From assembly GCA_031363055.1 (NCBI GenBank), contig JANLTP010000186.1, positions 1 to 6,025 on the forward strand: 6,025 bases of DNA, read 5' to 3'. Within the stretch, counting starts at the first letter, position 1. Every line of letters starts with the position of its first letter. The notes beneath the pieces were generated by a model. It searched no databases and was not told the DNA's origin. It saw nothing but the letters and a program-made list of their open reading frames with translations. Shown here one piece after another: positions 1-4,675 of this stretch. The position numbers were made by a program, and so were the translations under genes. The DNA is from JANLTP01 sp031363055. Its GTDB lineage: Bacteria > Pseudomonadota > Gammaproteobacteria > Burkholderiales > Burkholderiaceae_E.

Positions 1-1
1 C

Positions 2-499
2 GAACCGGCGTTTAATGTCTACATGGACGAGGCGGTCATCTGGGGCGTGCGTGCACTTGAGCGCGCCATCGATGGATTGACCTGTACCACTGCTGTGCAC
101 ATCTGCTACGGCTATGGCATAGAAGCCAATCTGAAATGGAAGCAGGGTCTCGGCCAGGAATGGCGACAGTATGAGCAGGTCTTTCCAGCCCTGGCCGCCA
201 GCAGGATTAATCAGGTTTCACTCGAATGTGCCAACTCGAAAGTGCCGATGCATTTGATGAGTCTGCTGAAGGGCAAAGATGTACTGGTCGGTGTCATCGA
301 TGTGGCGAACGACGAGATTGAAACGGCCGAGCAGGTCGCAGAAACGATTGGTCAGGCCTTGCGTTATGTGCCGGCCGATCGCCTGTTCCCGTGCACCAAT
401 TGCGGCATGGCGCCAATGCGTCGCGATATTGCCACAGCAAAATTGGCCGCCTTGGCGCAAGGCAGCGCGTTGGCGCGTGAGCGGTTTTCAAGAACCTGA
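2..499 (+). CDS. Cobalamin-independent methionine synthase, MetE-core type (C-terminal part, 5' truncated by window)
   Basis: The reading frame is open from the left edge, starting with EPAFNVYMDEA, which matches the (D)EPA strand of the MetE catalytic barrel. The enzyme family moves a methyl group to the zinc-bound thiolate of homocysteine to make methionine in the cytoplasm. The expected zinc ligands are all visible, counting from the window edge: His33 and Cys35 in HICYGYG (bases 98-106), Glu75 in SLECANSKVP (224-226) and Cys134 in CTNCGM (401-403). The tail after CTNCGMAPMRRD differs from the DCGLKTR tail of long two-domain MetE and looks like short, single-barrel 'core' enzymes, including the folate-independent MesD group that works with a DUF1852 partner (MesX). 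That subgroup is a guess from the C-terminus only; the partner and the N-terminus are outside the window. The ATG at 23 is internal to the domain and is not a start. The gene converges on the DUF5666 gene, 50 bp away. Confidence 0.85.
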   Translation, partial: EPAFNVYMDEAVIWGVRALERAIDGLTCTTAVHICYGYGIEANLKWKQGLGQEWRQYEQVFPALAASRINQVSLECANSKVPMHLMSLLKGKDVLVGVIDVANDEIETAEQVAETIGQALRYVPADRLFPCTNCGMAPMRRDIATAKLAALAQGSALARERFSRT

Positions 500-512
500 C
501 GCTAGCGCCAGG
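495..512. repeat. Short palindrome at the stop codon of the methionine synthase gene
   Basis: The 18 bases CCTGACGCTAGCGCCAGG form an inverted repeat with one mismatched pair (A499/C508) around the perfect core CGCTAGCG. It overlaps the TGA stop at 497-499 and lies in the short gap between two convergent genes. A hairpin here could help end transcription or protect the 3' end, but there is no T-tract on either side, so it is not a standard intrinsic terminator. It may also be chance in GC-rich DNA. Confidence 0.3.
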
Positions 513-549
513 CGGTGACGCAGGACCGCAATGCGTGTGACCATGATGT

Positions 550-1374
550 CTAGTCAACTTCCACCCGGCTGACCACGCTCAGATTACCCTGGTTGAATAC
601 CCACGCGCGCACGCGAATGCCTGAATTTGTATTGACTGCGCCGGAATTAGTCACGCCGGGATTGCCGGCCCCGGCATTGCCGACAATCACCGCCTGAGCC
701 GACAGCGCCACCGAACTGCCGTTATCGAACAGCACTCGGGAGGTGCCCGCATCGCTGAACAAGTAACCTGGCGACGAATCAGCGACGACGGCGCGATTGA
801 CTTGCACGGCCGCGCCTGATGCGCCAATGGCAGCAGCGGCAAGGTCAGCGCCCGGCGAGTAACTGAGGCGAATCGGGACGCCGGGCAGCAAGCGATCGGC
901 ACCGCGCGCCTGGCCGTCAAGACCTTCCAGGATTGCCGAAGACAATTCGAATCGGATGCCGGCGACGCGAATCTCGACTGCCACCGGTGCTGGTGAAGTG
1001 ACACCCGGTGATTCGATGATCCCAAAGCTTGAGCCCGAAACCGGCGCGACGTTGGTGTTTGCCGATCCCGAGGTGCCCTGCGCGGGAGTGGTTGCAGTAC
1101 CTGCGCCAGGGTTCGTTGGTGCGGCTGGATTAGCCGTCGTTGTACCGCTGGCGGTGCTCGAGTCAGTGCCGGTGGCGGCCGTTGGTACGCCGCTGCCGCC
1201 GGTGCCCGGATCGCCACAGCCGCTAGCCAATACGACTGACAGTGAGACGGTAACCCAGACGGTCTGCCTGATGGTTCGCAAGACGGTTCGCAAGACGGTT
1301 TGCAGAACGGTTGCCAGAAATAAGGCCGATGAACTGGCCAAAAGCTGGCGTAGCTTCGCGCAGGTTTCAGTCAT
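550..1374 (-). CDS. DUF5666 domain-containing lipoprotein
   Basis: A 274-residue predicted lipoprotein, unknown in function. The start at 1374 is chosen because GGAGGG (1385-1380) sits 5 nt upstream of the ATG; the longer frame to 1437 begins inside the DUF6502 gene with a basic, proline-rich stretch and no such site. Residues 1-52 form an unusually long signal region. It includes four-residue repeats (VLQT, VLRT, VLRT, IRQT), then a hydrophobic run VWVTVSLSVVLA and a lipobox-like ASGC with Cys53 as the probable lipidated residue; Ala at -3 is weaker than the usual Leu. Residues 54-116 are a Gly/Ser/Thr/Ala/Pro linker. Residues ~117-170 (FGIIES...IRVAGIRFELSSA...LDGQ...LLPGVPIRL) follow the DUF5666 pattern, a small beta-barrel-like unit. 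Residues ~200-274 look like a second beta-rich unit ending VVSRVEVD. It is the second gene of an operon with DUF6502, overlapping it by 8 nt, so translation is probably coupled. Membrane location is inferred from the lipobox. Confidence 0.8.
   Translation of the reverse strand: MTETCAKLRQLLASSSALFLATVLQTVLRTVLRTIRQTVWVTVSLSVVLASGCGDPGTGGSGVPTAATGTDSSTASGTTTANPAAPTNPGAGTATTPAQGTSGSANTNVAPVSGSSFGIIESPGVTSPAPVAVEIRVAGIRFELSSAILEGLDGQARGADRLLPGVPIRLSYSPGADLAAAAIGASGAAVQVNRAVVADSSPGYLFSDAGTSRVLFDNGSSVALSAQAVIVGNAGAGNPGVTNSGAVNTNSGIRVRAWVFNQGNLSVVSRVEVD
1249..1320 (-). repeat. 12-bp tandem repeat array coding the signal-peptide region of the DUF5666 lipoprotein
   Basis: Six contiguous 12-base units lie in register from 1249 to 1320. 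On the plus strand they are GGTAACCCAGAC, GGTCTGCCTGAT, GGTTCGCAAGAC, an identical GGTTCGCAAGAC, GGTTTGCAGAAC and GGTTGCCAGAAA. The two central copies (1273-1284, 1285-1296) are identical and the others diverge outward. Each unit is exactly four codons; on the coding strand they read FLAT, VLQT, VLRT, VLRT, IRQT and VWVT, and VSLS continues the pattern. The unit length is a multiple of three, so gain or loss of copies would keep the frame. Confidence 0.85.
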
Positions 1375-2254
1375 TCGCACCCTCCGTGCGTTCGACCGTC
1401 GACGGTCTTGCTGCAGTTTGGGCGGCGGTGGGCGCAATGTAGCCGTACATTCCCAGCCGGACCCGGTGGCTCATGATGCGACCAGCGTTCTTGTCTTCCT
1501 GAAATAGCTCGCGCAGCGCCGGCATGATTTCCGAAAACGATTTCTCCCAGACTTGCAAAGTCATTTTGTTGAATCGAATCGCTGACACTTCAGATAATTC
1601 ATCCGAGTAGATCGCTTGTTCGAGAAACGCCCCGCCTTGCTGTTCGAGATTGGCGCAGCCGGCCCGCAGGTGGTCAGACGCGTTGGCGGCCAGAAAACGA
1701 AGTTGCGCGTGGCGATCTCGCGACGGCGTAAATGCGCTGGCGATGACCTTGACCGTGTCGTTGCCGTCTGGTCCCCTCCAACTGACCAAGGCTAATCGCA
1801 GTAACTCATCGAGCACCGAGCGCGGATGCACGTCGCTCGAGATGCCAGCGACCAGACTCTCGAAACTTGCGTCCGATGCCTTGCGGCTTTGTCGGGGCAG
1901 CACTCTCGGTTGCCCCTTGCGCGTCAGGTACAGCGGGTCCGAGAGCCAGCGCGCAAATATTTCGGCCGCCAAATGGCGATGTCGTACCGCGCGCAGTGCG
2001 CCCTGCTTGCGCAGCGCCCGCAGATCCTTGCGATGAACACCCGTCATGACCGACAGCCGTGAATCGGAAAGGTCAGTCGGCGAGTCTGCTGAAAGTGTGA
2101 CGGCCGCAGCCACCAGACCGTGTTTGAGCAGATCGACGAGCGATTGCAGCTTGACCCCTTCGCTGACCGCCAATTCGCAGATTGGCGCCAAAAGCTCGGC
2201 CAGCGCTGATTCCCCGGCGGGCATTATTTCAGGGAGATGATCGCGATTCGACAT
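1367..2254 (-). CDS. DUF6502 family protein, probable DNA-binding regulator
   Basis: A 295-residue soluble protein with no signal peptide or membrane segment. The sequence order matches what I recall of DUF6502: an N-terminal helical segment (AELLAPICELAVSEGVKLQSLVDLLK, cut here to its features at residues 19-44), then a helix-turn-helix-like stretch at 65-83 (SRLSVMTGVHRKDLRALRK). A second winged-helix-like part follows at ~140-176 (VLDELLRLALVSW, then a short hairpin leading to FTPS). The C-terminal helical part holds LRFLAANASDHL (185-196), FLEQAIYSDELS (210-221) and a final RVRLGMYGY (264-272). DNA binding is inferred from the helix-turn-helix pattern and from operator-like repeats in its own promoter. 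No biochemical role is known to me. ATG 2254 is chosen because an in-frame TAA lies at 2305-2303 and no ATG, GTG or TTG lies between; it lacks a clear Shine-Dalgarno. Met11 (2224) is an alternative, also without one. First gene of the operon with the DUF5666 lipoprotein. Confidence 0.82.
   Translation of the reverse strand: MSNRDHLPEIMPAGESALAELLAPICELAVSEGVKLQSLVDLLKHGLVAAAVTLSADSPTDLSDSRLSVMTGVHRKDLRALRKQGALRAVRHRHLAAEIFARWLSDPLYLTRKGQPRVLPRQSRKASDASFESLVAGISSDVHPRSVLDELLRLALVSWRGPDGNDTVKVIASAFTPSRDRHAQLRFLAANASDHLRAGCANLEQQGGAFLEQAIYSDELSEVSAIRFNKMTLQVWEKSFSEIMPALRELFQEDKNAGRIMSHRVRLGMYGYIAPTAAQTAARPSTVERTEGAND
1375..1385 (-). promoter_or_regulatory. Strong ribosome binding site inside the DUF6502 gene, setting the DUF5666 start
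   Basis: The minus strand reads GGAGGG TGCGA ATG: a full Shine-Dalgarno at 1385-1380 with a 5-nt spacer to the ATG at 1374. It lies within the last codons of the DUF6502 gene, whose TGA is at 1369-1367, giving an ATGACTGA overlap. This fixes the lipoprotein start at 1374 and suggests re-initiation by ribosomes finishing DUF6502. Confidence 0.85.
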
Positions 2255-2257
2255 AAC

Positions 2258-2272
2258 TGGGAATTTATCACA
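2258..2272. promoter_or_regulatory. Operator-like site 1, adjacent to the DUF6502 start codon
   Basis: The 15 bases TGGGAATTTATCACA match site 2 (2296-2310) at 13 of 15 positions; with flanks, 2256-2273 matches 2294-2311 at 15 of 18. The two copies are 38 bp apart in the same orientation. This copy ends 3 bp from the DUF6502 ATG, where a Shine-Dalgarno would normally sit. A bound protein here would block expression of the DUF6502-DUF5666 operon. The binding protein is not known; DUF6502 itself is the obvious candidate. Confidence 0.5.
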
Positions 2273-2286
2273 TTTCAGGAAATCAG

Positions 2287-2316
2287 TTGTATAAATGGGA
2301 AATTATCCCATATACT
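2287..2316 (+). promoter_or_regulatory. Putative sigma-70 promoter for the beta-propeller lipoprotein gene
   Basis: A -10-like TATACT (2311-2316) follows an 18-bp spacer after a weak -35-like TTGTAT (2287-2292). Transcription would start near 2323, leaving about 30 nt of leader before ATG 2352, with GAGGAA at 2339-2344 as ribosome binding site. The -10 match is good and the -35 match is poor (TTG only), which fits a promoter needing activation or a weak one. The near-palindromic site 2 fills the spacer, so a protein bound there should exclude RNA polymerase. Confidence 0.5.
2295..2311. promoter_or_regulatory. Operator-like near-palindrome (site 2) within the divergent promoter
   Basis: ATGGGAAATTATCCCAT has perfect 6-bp arms ATGGGA (2295-2300) and TCCCAT (2306-2311) around a 5-bp AT-rich centre, as expected for a dimeric helix-turn-helix protein. 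It is the more symmetrical of the two copies and lies between the putative -35 and -10 of the rightward promoter. Its second copy is at 2258-2272. A third short inverted repeat, ATTTCAGGAAAT (2272-2283), lies between the copies and may be coincidental. Confidence 0.55.
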
Positions 2317-2351
2317 AATCGAACTGCTGGCATCGTTTGAGGAATTAAGTC

Positions 2352-4625
2352 ATGCGCACTTTGCGAATCACCGTCATCTCGAAACTCGCCGCCCAGTCGC
2401 AAGTGCTGGCTTTGGGACTTGGCCTCGCTCTGCTGGCCGCCTGCGGTGGCGGTAGCTCGGGCAGCAATGGCACCGATCCTGCGAATCCGGGTGGTACTGG
2501 CAGCTCGAGCTCGATCGACCCGATTCAACAGGGCGCCGAGAAAATCGCGGTCAGCATCAAGAGTTTCGAATCGCCGGAGCCGTGTGCAGAACTGCAGTCG
2601 TATCTGTCCAACTATGCCGAGCAGAGCATGCGGCAGCGCTTGGGTGCTGTTCGCGACGCTCAGTACGAATACGGTCGATTTACCCCTACGCCGACGGCGT
2701 CCGGTCAGTCGATGACGTCGGTCACCGCACCGGGCAGCGTCGCCGGCACCTCCGGAGCGGCAACCGGGACCGGGACCGATAGCACGAGCGCGAGCGCGGC
2801 AGCGATCGGCTCGTTCACGACGACCAATGTTCAGACGCTGGGCGTCGACGAGCTCGATAACGTCAAGAACAACGATCGACACGTGTTTCGGCTGCACCGT
2901 GACGCCGATCAAACCGTATTGAGCAAGGCGCGCTACTGGCCAGCGACTGATCTTGCGTTGCTCTCGAAAGCACCGATACCGAGTCATGCCGTCTCGGCGA
3001 GCGGTAACCGGACTGCTAGCGTGCGCGGAATGTTTGTAACTGCCAATGAGCAAGTCGTTGTGTTGAGTGCGCTCGACGATGGTGGCACACCCTTGAATGC
3101 AGCCGCGGTCAATACCGTACCCAGCACGGCCGCAGCGTCGGCATCGGCCGACCTGGTCTGTCCGGTTGCCGGGTGCAACACTGGCCCGCGTATGCAGCGC
3201 AGCTACATCGATCTGTTCGATGCGTCAGCCACTTCGTCGATAAGCCATCAGGCCAACATCGAGATCGGCGGCACTCTGATCGACGCACGTCGTCGCGGCG
3301 ATCGCGTGTGGATATTGACGCAGGAAGCGTTTCGTTTGCCCGAGGTGATCCGCTGGTCGCCAGCCAACTTCGATTATTCGGCGCCGCTTGACCAGCGCAA
3401 GGCGACCTTTGATCGTTTGATCGAACAGAACGCGCTGCTTATTCGCGCGGCCGATGTCAAGCAATGGTTCCCCGAAGATCTGGCCCGCAAGGCCGGCACT
3501 TCGATAGCGTCTGCGAACCAGGTTTGCCGCTCGATCAGAAAGGTCAGTGAATCGAGCGAGCTACATTGGCTGCGCATCGCCAGCCTGAATCTGTCCGATC
3601 TTTCGATCTCGAGCGAGTTGATTCTCGCTGAAGGACAAACCGTTTATGCCAGCAACCAGGCGATCTATGTCAGCACACCGAATTGGCGCGGCAGCAATGG
3701 CATCGATCCGGGACCGCGCACCTATATTCACAAGTTCTCGATTGCCGATCAGGGCATAGCGCGCTACAGCGCATCGGGTGCGTTCGCAGGCCAGCCGCTG
3801 AATGCCTACAGTTTCGATGAAGACGACAACGGCAGTTTGCGGTTTGCCGCCAACGCGGTGAACACGCAGACCAATGACCCGACGCGACCCTCTTTCTGGG
3901 AACCGTATTCCTACCTGGGTATTTTGAAGCAAGACGGCCAGCGCCTGGTGGTTGCCGCTCAATCGGCGCGGATTGCGCCGGGTGAACGCATGCAATCAGC
4001 GCGGTTCGTCGGTAGCCGGGGTTACCTGGTGACGTTCCGGCAAGTCGATCCGTTCTATGTCTACGATATGACGGCCAGTGGCGGTCCCAAGGCCTTGGGC
4101 GAGCTCAAGATTCCCGGTTTCTCTACCTACCTGCACCCGCTGGGTGATCGTCATATGATGGGTGTCGGCTACGCTGAGGGCAATTGGCCGCGTCGCATCA
4201 AAGCGAGCCTGTTTGATGTCAGCGATCCCACGCAACCGCGCGAACAATCAAATCTGATATTGGGCGATGTTTACAGTGCCAGTGAGGCACTCTGGGATCC
4301 GCATGCATTCTCGTTTCTGCCGCGCTCGGCCAACACCGGAACCCTGGCCGTACCGCTCTGGTCATTCAACTATAGCGCAGCAGTTTCGCAGCATTCAGGC
4401 TTGAAGATTCTCAACGTTTCAGCCGATCAGGGCCTTTCGCTGGTCGGCGAACTATCGGTTGACGATGTGCTGCGCTCGCCCGTTGCAGGTATCGAGAGCT
4501 ACGCGACCGTGATCCGGCGCAGCATTCTCACGGACGGCTATGTATTCGGGATTGGGCCGCGAATCCTGCGATCGGCTAGTCTCGCAAAACCCGAGCAGCC
4601 GCTGGCGACGTTGATCACGCCATAA
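2352..4625 (+). CDS. Beta-propeller domain lipoprotein (PF09826-like)
   Basis: A 757-residue predicted lipoprotein. The ATG is supported by GAGGAA seven bases upstream. Residues 1-30 are a basic start plus hydrophobic core ending LLAAC, a canonical lipobox with Cys31 lipidated; residues 32-54 are a Gly/Ser tether. A helical segment (~58-104) is followed by a Thr/Ser/Ala/Gly low-complexity linker (~111-154). The family signature then begins: TTTNVQTLGVDELDNVKNND (156-175), matching the 'TNVQ..GVDE.D.VK.D' opening of the secreted beta-propeller family. Late blades show LHPLGDRHMMGVGY (595-608), SLFDVSDPTQP (619-629), SEALWDPHAFSF (644-655) and LAVPLWSF (665-672), all typical of it. Besides Cys31 there are four cysteines (78, 270, 275, 392), which could form disulfides outside the cytoplasm. 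The family's biochemical role is not established; binding or scaffolding at the cell envelope is inference. The gene is divergent from DUF6502-DUF5666 and ends at a terminator hairpin. Confidence 0.88.
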   Translation: MRTLRITVISKLAAQSQVLALGLGLALLAACGGGSSGSNGTDPANPGGTGSSSSIDPIQQGAEKIAVSIKSFESPEPCAELQSYLSNYAEQSMRQRLGAVRDAQYEYGRFTPTPTASGQSMTSVTAPGSVAGTSGAATGTGTDSTSASAAAIGSFTTTNVQTLGVDELDNVKNNDRHVFRLHRDADQTVLSKARYWPATDLALLSKAPIPSHAVSASGNRTASVRGMFVTANEQVVVLSALDDGGTPLNAAAVNTVPSTAAASASADLVCPVAGCNTGPRMQRSYIDLFDASATSSISHQANIEIGGTLIDARRRGDRVWILTQEAFRLPEVIRWSPANFDYSAPLDQRKATFDRLIEQNALLIRAADVKQWFPEDLARKAGTSIASANQVCRSIRKVSESSELHWLRIASLNLSDLSISSELILAEGQTVYASNQAIYVSTPNWRGSNGIDPGPRTYIHKFSIADQGIARYSASGAFAGQPLNAYSFDEDDNGSLRFAANAVNTQTNDPTRPSFWEPYSYLGILKQDGQRLVVAAQSARIAPGERMQSARFVGSRGYLVTFRQVDPFYVYDMTASGGPKALGELKIPGFSTYLHPLGDRHMMGVGYAEGNWPRRIKASLFDVSDPTQPREQSNLILGDVYSASEALWDPHAFSFLPRSANTGTLAVPLWSFNYSAAVSQHSGLKILNVSADQGLSLVGELSVDDVLRSPVAGIESYATVIRRSILTDGYVFGIGPRILRSASLAKPEQPLATLITP

Positions 4626-4663
4626 AAAAACCCCGGCCTCGTGAAAGGCCGGGGTTGTCTGAT
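4624..4663. terminator. Bidirectional intrinsic terminator between convergent genes
   Basis: A perfect 10-bp stem AACCCCGGCC (4629-4638) / GGCCGGGGTT (4647-4656) encloses the 8-nt loop TCGTGAAA. Read on the minus strand, the stem is followed by seven T residues (complement of the A-run 4624-4630), which is a classic intrinsic terminator for the molybdenum hydroxylase gene ending at 4676. On the plus strand the tail is only TTGTCT, so ending of the beta-propeller transcript is probably weaker. The A-run overlaps the TAA stop (4623-4625) of the propeller gene. Confidence 0.9.
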
Positions 4664-4675
4664 CGTTTCGGGCTA

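Noticed and set aside
1375..1437. Longer DUF5666 start at 1437
   Set aside because: It would add a Pro- and Arg-rich stretch overlapping the DUF6502 gene by 71 nt, has no better ribosome site, and would place the export signal far from the N-terminus.
956..1507. 183-codon plus-strand frame opposite the DUF5666 gene
   Set aside because: Its Val/Pro/Ala-rich sequence is the mirror of the lipoprotein linker and repeat array, with no ribosome site or domain.
2763..2800. Short ACCGGG and GAGCGC duplications in the beta-propeller gene
   Set aside because: Two copies each in a Thr/Gly/Ser/Ala linker; ordinary low-complexity coding sequence.
2283..3053. 256-codon minus-strand open frame opposite the start of the beta-propeller gene
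   Set aside because: Very Arg-rich, no domain, and it covers the signal peptide and signature motif of the real gene on the other strand as well as part of the divergent promoter.
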